14,979 nucleotides of DNA. It comes from Bacillota bacterium. GTDB taxonomy: Bacteria; Bacillota; Clostridia; Christensenellales; Borkfalkiaceae. The stretch is taken from contig JAETTR010000012.1 in NCBI GenBank assembly GCA_021768985.1, positions 1-14,979 on the forward strand, read 5' to 3'. A program made the translations under genes and the position numbers. How positions within the stretch are numbered: the first letter of the stretch is position 1; each line of letters opens with the position of its first letter. Under the pieces are notes generated by a model. It had not been told where the DNA came from. It made no database searches and worked only from the letters and a program-made list of their open reading frames with translations. Below are positions 6,060-13,174 of this stretch, piece by piece.

Positions 6060-6263
6060 CTGCGCAAATTTCAACAGCGGTTTAACGAATGTCTGCAATA
6101 TTCGGACGTCAGGCAAACGGAGCTTGCAAAAGCGGCGAAGATTTCCAAGCAATGCGTGTCCGATTATAAATCGGGCAAGAGTTCGCCGAGCATCGACACC
6201 CTTTATTTGATCTGCAAATATCTCGACGTTTCCGCCGACTATCTGCTCGGGCTCGAGGACTGA
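6060..6263 (+). pseudogene. XRE-family HTH regulator, start codon lost
   Basis: Plus strand, 67 codons: RKFQQRFNECLQYSDVRQTE, LAKAAKISKQCVSDYKSGK, SSPSIDTLYLICKYLDVSAD, YLLGLED, stop. This is a complete Cro/C1-type HTH (helices 2 and 3 around TELAKAAKISKQCVSDYKSG) with its usual C-terminal end. No ATG, GTG or TTG occurs in frame before the HTH. Where the family normally starts there is CTG (6060-6062), one base from ATG, with only a weak AGAAAA upstream. The upstream sequence is instead the 5' part of the opposing DUF4234 remnant. Either a 5'-truncated pseudogene or a gene read weakly from CTG; the former is favoured. Confidence 0.65.
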
Positions 6264-6285
6264 ACGAAAAAAAGAACGCGGCGGC

Positions 6286-6314
6286 TTGACAGCGCGGGAA
6301 ATCCGTGTTACACT
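6286..6314 (+). promoter_or_regulatory. Promoter giving a predicted leaderless mRNA
   Basis: -35 TTGACA (6286-6291), 17-bp spacer, -10 TACACT (6309-6314). Only six bases separate the -10 from the ATG at 6321, so the A of the start codon is the expected +1. There is no ribosome binding site upstream. Confidence 0.82.
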
Positions 6315-6320
6315 ACTCCT

Positions 6321-6971
6321 ATGACACTACCCAAACACATAAAAGCCGCGATCTTCGATCTCGACGGCACCGTGCTCGATTCCCTCGGCGTATGGGCGGA
6401 AACGGACTGCAAATTTTTATTAAGGCGCAACATCGCCGTTCCGCCCGACTATCAGCACGCGGTCAAGAGCCTGAACTTTCCGGAAGCGGCGGACTATACG
6501 ATCGCCCGCTTCGGGCTCGAAGAATCCCCCGCCGCGGTTATGGCGGAGTGGTTGCAGCTCACGCGGGAAGCGTACGCCTTCGAAGTGGAATTGAAGCCCT
6601 GCGTGCGGGATTACCTGCTTCGGCTGTCCGACGGCGGCGTACGGCTTGCCGTGGCGACTTCCTCGGCGCCCGAGCTCTTTCTGCCCGCACTCGAACGGCA
6701 CGGTTTGAAACAGCTCTTTTCAGCGTTCGTGACGACGTACGACGTAAAGAAAGGAAAACATTTCCCCGACGTTTATCTGGAAGCGGCGAAGCGGCTGAAC
6801 GTTCTCCCCGCAGAATGCGCGGTGTTCGAAGACGTGCTCTCCGCGGTAAAAACCGCGCGCGCCGCGGGCTTTTACACGGTTGCCGTCCGCGACGAATCCT
6901 CCGCCGCCGAGGAACCCGAGCTCCGCGCCAACAGCGATTATTATTTAAAGAACTATTCGGAACTACTGTAA
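6321..6971 (+). CDS. HAD-superfamily hydrolase, subfamily IA (216 aa)
   Basis: Cytosolic phosphatase or phosphoglucomutase-like enzyme. Motif I FDLDGT (12-17) gives nucleophile D13 and acid/base D15; a helical cap occupies about 20-95; motif II VATSS is at 112-115; motif III has K146 in KKGKHFPD, where most relatives have GKPxPD; motif IV is VFEDV (168-172). Length (216) and the cap position match beta-phosphoglucomutase/GPH-like enzymes, but the cap residues do not identify the substrate, so no gene symbol is given. The start at 6321 lacks a Shine-Dalgarno site; the promoter predicts translation of a leaderless message. It is a single gene ended by a 40-bp terminator palindrome. Confidence 0.92.
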   Translation: MTLPKHIKAAIFDLDGTVLDSLGVWAETDCKFLLRRNIAVPPDYQHAVKSLNFPEAADYTIARFGLEESPAAVMAEWLQLTREAYAFEVELKPCVRDYLLRLSDGGVRLAVATSSAPELFLPALERHGLKQLFSAFVTTYDVKKGKHFPDVYLEAAKRLNVLPAECAVFEDVLSAVKTARAAGFYTVAVRDESSAAEEPELRANSDYYLKNYSELL

Positions 6972-6983
6972 TTCAAAAACGCT

Positions 6984-7023
6984 CATAAACAAAAAACCGC
7001 CCAAGGGCGGTTTTTTGTTTATG
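6984..7023. terminator. Bidirectional terminator, perfect 40-bp palindrome
   Basis: Arms CATAAACAAAAAACCGCCC and GGGCGGTTTTTTGTTTATG with a two-base centre. Each strand has a GC stem followed by T6. It serves the HAD gene from the left and the HTH gene from the right (stop at 7029). Confidence 0.93.
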
Positions 7024-7028
7024 AAATC

Positions 7029-7835
7029 TTATGAATTTAACGTGCGCGCCACGGCTTTGATCAAGCCGGCGGGGAACGATCCCGCGTTCGCGTCGAGAAA
7101 CGCGTCGAGTTCTTCGAGCATCTCCGGCACGACGAACGCGTGCGCGCCGTATGCGTTCGTGCTTCCCACCGCAAGCCAGCCGTGCGCCCAGCCTCCCATG
7201 GCGTACTGCCCGATCGCCGCGCCGCCGATGGAGATATATCCGATCGAAAGTCCGCCGAAGGTGAGGATCCCGATCGCAACGCCGCCGAACGCCAGCGCGC
7301 CCGTGGCAACTCCGCCCGCGCCCAACAGCAGACCGAGCGCGACTCCGCCGAACGCAAGCAAGCCCAACGAAAGGAAGCCCGCCGCGATCAGTCCGATCGA
7401 GAGCAAGCCGTACGAGAACAGCCCCGTTGCGATATTTCCTACAGCGAAGATTCCCTTCGCGCGGTAAAAGCCGAGCCCCACGTTTATGTGCAACAGGGGC
7501 ATTCCGAGAACGCGTGTTTTGGAGATATATTCGAAATGCAGTCCTTCGTGTTCGATTTTCCCCCATTCAACGCCCTCGCCCTCTTTGAAAGGTTGAGACT
7601 CCGCCTGCGCCCGTTCGTGTATAGGCGCGTTCGTGCGCGCCTCGCCGAATAAGAGCTCGTCGGCGGAGAGGTCGAACATTTTACACAGCTCCAATATCTT
7701 TTCGGTTTCGGGAAACGCCGCATCCGCTTCCCACTTGCTCACCGCCTGCCGCGAAACGCCGAGCTTGTCGGCAAGCTCTTCCTGCGTCATGCCCGCCTTG
7801 CGCCGGCATTCGTAAATTTTCTGACCCGTCGTCAT
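7029..7835 (-). CDS. HTH protein with period-5 glycine repeat domain (268 aa)
   Basis: An XRE-type HTH at residues 2-64 (QKIYECRRKAGMTQEELADK, VSRQAVSKWE) is followed by a polar linker (about 65-125) and a hydrophobic Gly-rich domain (about 128-226). In that domain glycines occur every fifth residue: positions 133-168 (eight) and, after a one-residue slip, 174-224 (eleven). The unit is G-x-x-[A/S/T]-x. The C-terminus (about 232-268) is a short helical tail. The start at 7835 is chosen over the in-frame ATG at 7841 because GGAGGA is seven bases from the former and only one from the latter. The repeat domain could be a pentapeptide-like solenoid or a membrane-associated sheet; similar HTH proteins occur in Clostridia but I know of no assigned function. 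DNA binding is near certain, the rest is unknown. Confidence 0.88.
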   Translation of the reverse strand: MTTGQKIYECRRKAGMTQEELADKLGVSRQAVSKWEADAAFPETEKILELCKMFDLSADELLFGEARTNAPIHERAQAESQPFKEGEGVEWGKIEHEGLHFEYISKTRVLGMPLLHINVGLGFYRAKGIFAVGNIATGLFSYGLLSIGLIAAGFLSLGLLAFGGVALGLLLGAGGVATGALAFGGVAIGILTFGGLSIGYISIGGAAIGQYAMGGWAHGWLAVGSTNAYGAHAFVVPEMLEELDAFLDANAGSFPAGLIKAVARTLNS

Positions 7836-7871
7836 TTTCATATCCTCCGCAAATAAAGAATTTACGGTTTT

Positions 7872-7937
7872 ATTTTACCGAAAGCGGCGCGCTACCGCAA
7901 CCACCTTCCCGTTGCGGTTTGTCAACTTTGGGTTGCG
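7872..7937 (-). promoter_or_regulatory. Promoter and candidate operator of the HTH/glycine-repeat gene
   Basis: Minus strand -10 TAAAAT (7877-7872), 17 bp from a weak -35 TTGCGG (7900-7895). The -35 lies in an inverted repeat with arms ACCGCAAC and GTTGCGGT and a nine-base spacer (7894-7918). A third half-site, GTTGCG, is at 7932-7937. Autoregulation by the HTH protein is a plausible inference. Confidence 0.55.
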
Positions 7938-7974
7938 TTTTTAATTTACGGCAAATCGGGTATATGCGAACCGA

Positions 7975-8946
7975 TCAGTACATTTCCGCTTTGGTACTGC
8001 GGGCGAAGAGCTTTCCGATCTCCGTACGGCAACGCGTTTTGTCGTCGCCCGACCCGTAGCAGACGTTGTAAACCGCCTCGGTAATGGGCAGTTCCACGCC
8101 GTATTTTTCGCCCAGATAGCGCATGGCGCCCGACGTGGCAACTCCTTCGGCGAGTTTGTCGAACCGCTCTCCCTTGGCGAGCATTTCGCCGTAGCGGCGG
8201 TTATGCGAAAAGGGAGAGAAGAGCGTCGTTTCGTAATCGCCGAGATGCGCGAGTCCGTAAGCGGAGAGCTCGCTCCCGCCCATCGCCTTGATCAGCCGCG
8301 CGACCTCCCGCGCGCCGCGCGACATGAGCGGTCCTTTCAGCGGCACGCAGATCACGTCGAGAATCCCCGCGGCGATCCCCATCACGTTCTTCGCCGCCGC
8401 CCCGATCTCGGTACCGATCAGATCGTTCCCGTAGTAGAAGCGAATCAGATCGCTTTTGAACGACTGCACGAGTTCCCGTTTCAGCTTCTCGTTGCAGGAG
8501 TCGATCACCATGCAGTTCGGTTCCCCCTGCACGAAGCTCTGAATGTGCCCCGGTCCCACCCATACCGCAATGCGGTCGGGAGAGATTCCGCTCTCCGTCA
8601 GCACTTCGGAAAGGCGTTTGCCCGTGTTGACCTCGATCCCCTTCATGCAGAGCACGAAGGTCTTATCCGCCACGGGAAATTCGTTGATCCGTTGCATGAA
8701 CCCGCGCAAGCCCTGCGAGCTGATGGAAATGATGATAATTTCGGCGCGCTCCACCGCTTCCCGCAAATTACAGGTGAGCGTAATTTTGGAGTCGAGCGCG
8801 ACGTAATCGTTCCGCCCCGTGTTCTTTAAAATTTCGTAAGAGTAATCCCCTTCGGGGCCCCAGGAATAGACCACGTGCCCCTGCCGCGAAAGATACCAGG
8901 CGATAAACGAACCCCATCTCCCGCAACCCAAAACCGATATTTTCAT
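7975..8946 (-). CDS. gpsA: NAD(P)-dependent glycerol-3-phosphate dehydrogenase (323 aa)
   Basis: Makes sn-glycerol 3-phosphate from dihydroxyacetone phosphate for phospholipids; cytosolic. The Rossmann motif GCGRWG (7-12) is near the start. Then come MKGIE (101-105) with K102, a GPGHIQSF segment (131-138), EIGAAAKNVMGIAAGI (180-195) with catalytic K186, and the C-terminal helical domain. The usual GLAGLGDL and S-R-N-R signatures are altered to GLAHLGDYETTLFSPFSHNR (231-250), a variant I associate with some clostridial GpsA proteins; NR remains. Start at the ATG 8946 with AAGAGGTG upstream; an in-frame GTG at 8952 is part of that site. Last gene of the seven-gene minus-strand cluster, 37 bp after recR. 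No clear terminator follows, so read-through into the HTH gene is possible. Confidence 0.93.
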   Translation of the reverse strand: MKISVLGCGRWGSFIAWYLSRQGHVVYSWGPEGDYSYEILKNTGRNDYVALDSKITLTCNLREAVERAEIIIISISSQGLRGFMQRINEFPVADKTFVLCMKGIEVNTGKRLSEVLTESGISPDRIAVWVGPGHIQSFVQGEPNCMVIDSCNEKLKRELVQSFKSDLIRFYYGNDLIGTEIGAAAKNVMGIAAGILDVICVPLKGPLMSRGAREVARLIKAMGGSELSAYGLAHLGDYETTLFSPFSHNRRYGEMLAKGERFDKLAEGVATSGAMRYLGEKYGVELPITEAVYNVCYGSGDDKTRCRTEIGKLFARSTKAEMY

Positions 8947-8983
8947 AATCACCTCTTTCCCCGCGCGTTCCCCCGCGGCGCGT

Positions 8984-9577
8984 TCAAATCTCTTTCCGTT
9001 CGAGCAACGCCCTTGCGAGAGTGACCTCGTCGGCGTATTCGAGCTCCGACCCGATCGGCACCCCGCGCGAAATGCGGGTAACCGTGATCCCGAGCGGCTT
9101 CAACAGCCTTGCGATGTACATGGCGGTCGCCTCGCCCTCCACGTCGGGATTGGTCGCCATGATCACCTCTTTCACGTTGCCCTCGCCCACCCGCGCAAGC
9201 AGTTCTTTGATGCGGATATCGTTGGGCGAAACGCCGTTCATGGGATCGATAACCCCGTGCAGCACGTGATACACGCCCTTGAACTCGCGCACCTTTTCGA
9301 GCGCGATCACGTCTTTGGGTTCCTTTACCACGCAGATCACCGAATGGTCGCGCGATTTGCAGATACCGCAGACCTCCTCTTCGGTAAAGTTGCCGCACAC
9401 CTTGCAAAAGCGCACCTTCTTTTTCACGTTCACGATCGCTTCCGCGAACGCGCGCGCCTCTCCTTCCGTCATATTGATCACGCGGTAGGCGTAGCGTTGC
9501 GCCGTTTTTTGTCCCACGCCGGGCAGCTTGCTGAATTCGTTCATCAACCGCCCGATGGGTTCGATAAACACTTCCAC
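8984..9577 (-). CDS. recR: Recombination mediator RecR (197 aa)
   Basis: Part of the RecFOR pathway that loads RecA on gapped DNA. Helix-hairpin-helix LPGVGQKTAQR (18-28), a four-cysteine zinc finger (C58, C61, C70, C73), and a Toprim domain (about 79-175) with VVKEPKDV and ATNPDVEGEAT; the C-terminal Walker-B-like region follows. Length is normal (about 198). The start is GTG at 9577, immediately after the TAA of ybaB, with GGAGG ten bases upstream inside the ybaB end, so translation is coupled. The order dnaX-ybaB-recR is one of the best conserved in bacteria. Confidence 0.98.
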   Translation of the reverse strand: MEVFIEPIGRLMNEFSKLPGVGQKTAQRYAYRVINMTEGEARAFAEAIVNVKKKVRFCKVCGNFTEEEVCGICKSRDHSVICVVKEPKDVIALEKVREFKGVYHVLHGVIDPMNGVSPNDIRIKELLARVGEGNVKEVIMATNPDVEGEATAMYIARLLKPLGITVTRISRGVPIGSELEYADEVTLARALLERKEI

Positions 9578-9925
9578 TTAAAAGAGTCCTCCGCCGAGTC
9601 CGCCCATGCCGCCGAATTTCGACATCTTCTCGTTGTACACTTCGTCCGCCTTTTTATACCCGTCCAAAATCGCGGCGGTGATCAGATCTTCGAGCATCTC
9701 TTCGTCGTCGGGATCGATGACCGATTTGTCGATTTCAATGCCGTCAATGATCTTCTTCGCGTTCATATACACGACGACGGCTTCCCCGCCCGCCGTTCCG
9801 ACGATCTCCCAATCGTCGAGGAGCTTCTCCGTCTCCTGCATCTCTTCCTGCATCTTTTGCGCCTGCTTCATGAGGTTCTGCATTCCCGCGCCCCCCATTC
9901 CGCCGCCTCTGTTGAATCCTGACAT
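9578..9925 (-). CDS. YbaB/EbfC nucleoid-associated protein (115 aa)
   Basis: Small DNA-binding dimer that coats the nucleoid. Core: MQNLMKQAQKMQEEMQETEK (15-34), then GTAGGEAVVVYMNAKKIIDG (43-62), DPDDEEMLEDLITAAILDGY (71-90), and a C-terminal helix. Both tails are Gly/Met-rich (GGGMGGAGM and FGGMGGLGGG), which is common in clostridial members. AAGGAGGT precedes the ATG at a normal distance. It sits 10 bp after dnaX and abuts recR, a position conserved across bacteria and consistent with a role near replication or repair. Confidence 0.97.
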   Translation of the reverse strand: MSGFNRGGGMGGAGMQNLMKQAQKMQEEMQETEKLLDDWEIVGTAGGEAVVVYMNAKKIIDGIEIDKSVIDPDDEEMLEDLITAAILDGYKKADEVYNEKMSKFGGMGGLGGGLF

Positions 9926-9935
9926 ATAGACCTCC

Positions 9936-11624
9936 TTATTTTACCTCTACGGGATAATTCGAAAAATTCTTTTTCAGCTGCGCAACCGCGTCCGCGTTGT
10001 CCTTCCTGCCGTCCTGCGCCCTCCGCACCTCGAAATCGGTCACGCCGATCATGGCGAAGGTGTCCTGCATGATTTTGCGGTGGTCTTCGCGGTTAAGCGA
10101 ACGAAAGACGGTTTCCCCCTCCGTCGTGAGAATCAGCTTTCCGCCCTCGTACGAAGCGATCAGATCGCTGCACATGGTAAACAGCACGCCGTTGCGGCTC
10201 GTCTTGCGCAGAGTGCGCATAAATTTACCGAACGCCACTTCCGCCGTCATGGACTCCGCCGGCGCAGCCGCGGCCGCGGGCGGCACGGGCGCGGGTTTCT
10301 CTTCCTGACGCTTTACGGGCGGCTGTTCCGCGCGCGCAAACGGATCCTCGAAGGGCGCGTCGTACACGGGCTCCTCCAAAGGCGGCGCGTCGTAGAACGG
10401 TTCCTCGGGTTCGGGCTCGCGCTCCGTCCGCTTCGGCGCGGGCGTTGGTGCCGCGGGTTCCGCTTCCAACGGCATGGGCGTTTGCGCCAGCCGCCGTTCG
10501 AGCTCGTTCAACCGCACCACGAGCGATTCCACGCTCAACTCGGTTTCGGGGAAAGAAATCTTCATGATCGCCGTTTCGAGCAGGATGCGCGGCGAAGAAG
10601 CGAACCGAAGCTCGTTTTCCGTTTTGGACAAAATCTCCGTCGCCCGAAGAATCGCGCGCCCGTCCGCGCCGTCCGCAATCTCTTTGACGCGGGAAAAGAG
10701 CTCCTTGGGCAGCGCGAGCAATTTTTCGGCGTTCGCGCAGGTCTTTGCAACGGCGATCCGGGAGAGAAGCTCGAGCAGATCGCGGAGCAATACGCCGACC
10801 GATTTCCCCTCCGAAAGAATTTTCTCCGTTTCGGAAATCGCCGTGGGCATTTCGCCGTGAAGCATGGCTTCCGTCAGCTTTGCCGCCGTCTTGAAATCCG
10901 CCGCCCCGAGCGCGGCGGTCACTCCTTCGTAGGTGAGTTTTTCGGAATAGGCGATACAGGTTTCCGCAATCGAGAGCATGTCGCGGTCGCTTCCCGCGCC
11001 CGCGCGCGCGATCGCCGCAACCGCCTCCGGCTCGAATTCCTTTCCGATTTCCTTTAAAATCCCCGTCAGGTGCTTTTCGAGATCCTCGGCGGGAATCAGC
11101 TTGAAATCCAGCCGCATACAGCGAGACAGAATGGTTGCGGGAATTTTGTGCGGTTCGGTCGTCGCCAGAATGAACAGGGCGTGCGCAGGCGGCTCCTCCA
11201 GCGTCTTTAAAAGAGCGTTGAACGCGCTGTCGGTGAGCATGTGCACCTCGTCGATGATGTACACTTTGTACTTGCCCGTAACGGGGGGATACTGCACCTT
11301 TTCGCGCAAATCCCGCATCTCGTTCACGCCGTTGTTGGAGGCGGCGTCGATTTCGGTGATATCGAGGGTTCCCTCGGAAAGCGCGCGGCAGGTTTCGCAT
11401 ACGCCGCAGGGAGAACCGTTTTTGGGATTCTCGCAGTTTACGGCTTTGGCGAAGATGCGCGCAACGCTCGTTTTACCCGTGCCGCGCGGACCGCAAAAGA
11501 GATAGGCGTGCCCCACTTCCTTTTTTTCGATTTGGTTTTTCAGCACCCGCACGACGTGTTCCTGCCGCACCATTTCGTCGAACGTGGCGGGGCGGAAGCG
11601 GCGGTATAACGAGATATGCGCCAT
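9936..11624 (-). CDS. dnaX: DNA polymerase III subunits gamma/tau (562 aa)
   Basis: ATPase of the clamp loader and organiser of the replisome. Walker A GPRGTGKT (45-52), zinc cysteines C64, C73, C76, C79, Walker B IIDEVH (123-128) and the SRC arginine-finger motif (167-169) are intact. Domain III follows to about residue 360. A Pro/Glu/Ala-rich linker (about 380-458, with PFYDAP/PVYDAP/PFEDPF repeats) leads to a C-terminal tau domain (459-562). I see no internal slippery run placed to yield a short gamma form, so a single full-length product is likely, as in other Firmicutes. The ATG follows GGGAGG. It begins 72 bp after sigH; the gap has two small stems (CGCCG/CGGCG and GCGGAA/TTCCGC) but no terminator. 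Confidence 0.98.
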   Translation of the reverse strand: MAHISLYRRFRPATFDEMVRQEHVVRVLKNQIEKKEVGHAYLFCGPRGTGKTSVARIFAKAVNCENPKNGSPCGVCETCRALSEGTLDITEIDAASNNGVNEMRDLREKVQYPPVTGKYKVYIIDEVHMLTDSAFNALLKTLEEPPAHALFILATTEPHKIPATILSRCMRLDFKLIPAEDLEKHLTGILKEIGKEFEPEAVAAIARAGAGSDRDMLSIAETCIAYSEKLTYEGVTAALGAADFKTAAKLTEAMLHGEMPTAISETEKILSEGKSVGVLLRDLLELLSRIAVAKTCANAEKLLALPKELFSRVKEIADGADGRAILRATEILSKTENELRFASSPRILLETAIMKISFPETELSVESLVVRLNELERRLAQTPMPLEAEPAAPTPAPKRTEREPEPEEPFYDAPPLEEPVYDAPFEDPFARAEQPPVKRQEEKPAPVPPAAAAAPAESMTAEVAFGKFMRTLRKTSRNGVLFTMCSDLIASYEGGKLILTTEGETVFRSLNREDHRKIMQDTFAMIGVTDFEVRRAQDGRKDNADAVAQLKKNFSNYPVEVK

Positions 11625-11696
11625 AAAAGCCTCCCTCTTGCGTAGTTTTCGCCGCGCTTTGCGGCGTTCGGTTCGCGGAACGCTTCCGCAAACCCG

Positions 11697-12257
11697 TTAC
11701 CATTTTTCTTTCTGCAATTTCTTTTTCGCGCGGGAAAGCGCGTTGTCGATGCTCTTCATGTCCTTGCCCGTCGTTTCGGCGATCGCGGCGTAGCTCATGC
11801 CTTCGAGATACATCGCCATGACGCGGAATTCGAAATCGGAAAGCGACTTCATGAGCCGCGCGTAGAACTCGGTGTTGGATTCGTCGAACAGCAGGGAATC
11901 CTCGGGCGTGTTCCCTTCGGACAGAGAATCGGGATCGAACGCTTCGCCGTCGAGCGGAACCTTGCGCCATGCGGCGCGGCAGGCGTCGAGAATGCGCCGC
12001 TCCACGCAGGTGTACGCAAAATTTTTAAAGGACTTTCCCCCGCCCGCGCGGTAAGCGGAAATCGCCGCGTACAGCCCGATCATGCCCTCCTGTACGAAAT
12101 CCTCGGTATCTCCGCCGTTCGTCGGATAGAACGCCCTGCGCCGCGCAATCGAGCGCACCGTGTTTTTATAGCGCAGTAAAATCTCTTCCGTCGCGGTTCT
12201 CTCGCCCGCCTGCGCCCGCGCGACGAGCGCTTCGTCCTTTTCACGATAATCGGGCAC
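11697..12257 (-). CDS. sigH: SigH-family RNA polymerase sigma factor (186 aa)
   Basis: Sigma-70 family factor of the type that drives the transition state and entry to sporulation in Bacillus. Region 2 occupies about residues 10-100 (LLRYKNTVRSIARR, DTEDFVQEGMIGLYAAISAY, FKNFAYTCVERRILDACR); a short acidic linker follows (about 105-128); region 4 is at about 137-182, with HTH YAAIAETTGKDMKSIDNAL. It is a little shorter than Bacillus SigH (about 218). The frame opens at TTG 12278, but GTG 12257 is favoured because GAGGTGG lies three to five bases upstream; it overlaps the end of rlmB by 17 bp. The synteny mrnC-rlmB-sigH supports the identity. Whether the organism sporulates cannot be judged here. 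Confidence 0.9.
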   Translation of the reverse strand: MPDYREKDEALVARAQAGERTATEEILLRYKNTVRSIARRRAFYPTNGGDTEDFVQEGMIGLYAAISAYRAGGGKSFKNFAYTCVERRILDACRAAWRKVPLDGEAFDPDSLSEGNTPEDSLLFDESNTEFYARLMKSLSDFEFRVMAMYLEGMSYAAIAETTGKDMKSIDNALSRAKKKLQKEKW

Positions 12258-12948
12258 GGACCACCTCGTATACGGCAATGCCGAGCGCGACGGACGCGTT
12301 CAGCGAATTGACCTTCCCGAACAGGGGAATGGAGAGAATTTTATCGCACTTTTCGCGGGTGAGCCGCTTGACGCCGCTGTCCTCGCCGCCCACAACGAGG
12401 GCGATCTTTCCCGTCAGCTTTTCCCGATAGATGCTTTCGCCGCCCGCTTCGAGGGCATAAACCCAATAGCCCTGCTTTTTCAACTCGTCGATCGCATAGT
12501 TGATCGACGGCACCTTTGCGACGGGGATATGCTCCGCCGCCCCCGCGGAGATTCTGACGACCGCCTCGGTCACGCTCGCTCCCTTTGCCTTGGGAATGAC
12601 CACGCCGTCCGCGCCCGCGCACTCCGCGACGCGGAGAATACTGCCCAGATTATGCACGTCCTCGATCCCATCGCACAGAACGATCAGGCTCTCTTCCTTG
12701 CCGAACAGGTCGTACAGATCGGCGTACTCGTAATCGGTGGTAAACGCGATCGCGCCCTGATGACGTTTCGTTTCGCTCTCTTTATCGAGCACGGCGCGGT
12801 CCACGAACTGCACGCGGAGATTCTTTTTGCGCGCTTCGGCGAAGATTTTGCCGAGCGAACCCTGTCCGCCTTTTTCGAGCAGAATTTTTTCGATCGTCTT
12901 ATCCGTTTTTAAAAGTTCGAGAACGGCGTTTCTGCCTTCGGTTTTCAT
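12241..12948 (-). CDS. rlmB: 23S rRNA 2'-O-methyltransferase of the TrmH/RlmB type (235 aa)
   Basis: SPOUT-fold methyltransferase, predicted to methylate a guanosine ribose of 23S rRNA using S-adenosylmethionine. An N-terminal substrate-binding domain (GRNAVLELL at 5-13, about 1-75) precedes the catalytic domain. Motif 1 is DGIEDVHNLGSILRVAE (93-109, with N100 and R106), motif 2 LVVGGEDSGV (184-193), and motif 3 IPLFGKVNSLNASVALGIA (207-225), forming the knot. Length is typical. GAGGAGG precedes the ATG at 12948, partly paired within a long hairpin. The order mrnC-rlmB-sigH is as in Bacillus (mrnC-yacO-yacP-sigH) but yacP is absent. The exact target base is inferred from the family. Confidence 0.94.
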   Translation of the reverse strand: MKTEGRNAVLELLKTDKTIEKILLEKGGQGSLGKIFAEARKKNLRVQFVDRAVLDKESETKRHQGAIAFTTDYEYADLYDLFGKEESLIVLCDGIEDVHNLGSILRVAECAGADGVVIPKAKGASVTEAVVRISAGAAEHIPVAKVPSINYAIDELKKQGYWVYALEAGGESIYREKLTGKIALVVGGEDSGVKRLTREKCDKILSIPLFGKVNSLNASVALGIAVYEVVRARLS

Positions 12949-13174
12949 GATACCTCCTCACGAATTTTCTTTCGAGCCGACGAAAGAAAATTCCGTGACC
13001 TGAAAGAAACCACGATATCTCCACACTTCGTGTTCCGATTCAAGTTTTCTCTCTGCGGCGCGCCTTTCGGAGCCCGCTTTTTATGCGCGCCGCATTCACT
13101 CTTCCTTGAAAAGCCGCAAGTATGCGGCAAATCGAGTCCCGCAGCGGAGGGCAACCCTCCTTGCGGAAAAAATA
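12949..13174 (-). repeat. 226-bp structured spacer between mrnC and rlmB
   Basis: No gene. Five stem-loops are visible: 12958-12998 (arms TCACGAATTTTCTTTCG and a complement with one extra base), 13023-13033 (ACAC-TTC-GTGT), 13054-13094 (10-bp arms TGCGGCGCGC and GCGCGCCGCA), 13113-13128 (GCCGCA-AGTA-TGCGGC), and 13139-13166 (CCGCA...GGAGGG-type stem). None has a T run on the minus side, so it does not look like a terminator. The first stem touches the rlmB ribosome binding site. It may be a dispersed repeat or an mRNA processing element. Confidence 0.6.

Noticed and set aside
9936..11624. Programmed frameshift in dnaX producing a gamma subunit
   Set aside because: No A-AAA-AAG-type slippery run was seen in the domain III to linker region; the only similar run is near the very end.
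11625..11696. SRP RNA or tRNA gene between sigH and dnaX
   Set aside because: Only 72 bp, with two short stems and a ribosome binding site; no SRP Alu or S-domain motif, no tRNA T-loop.
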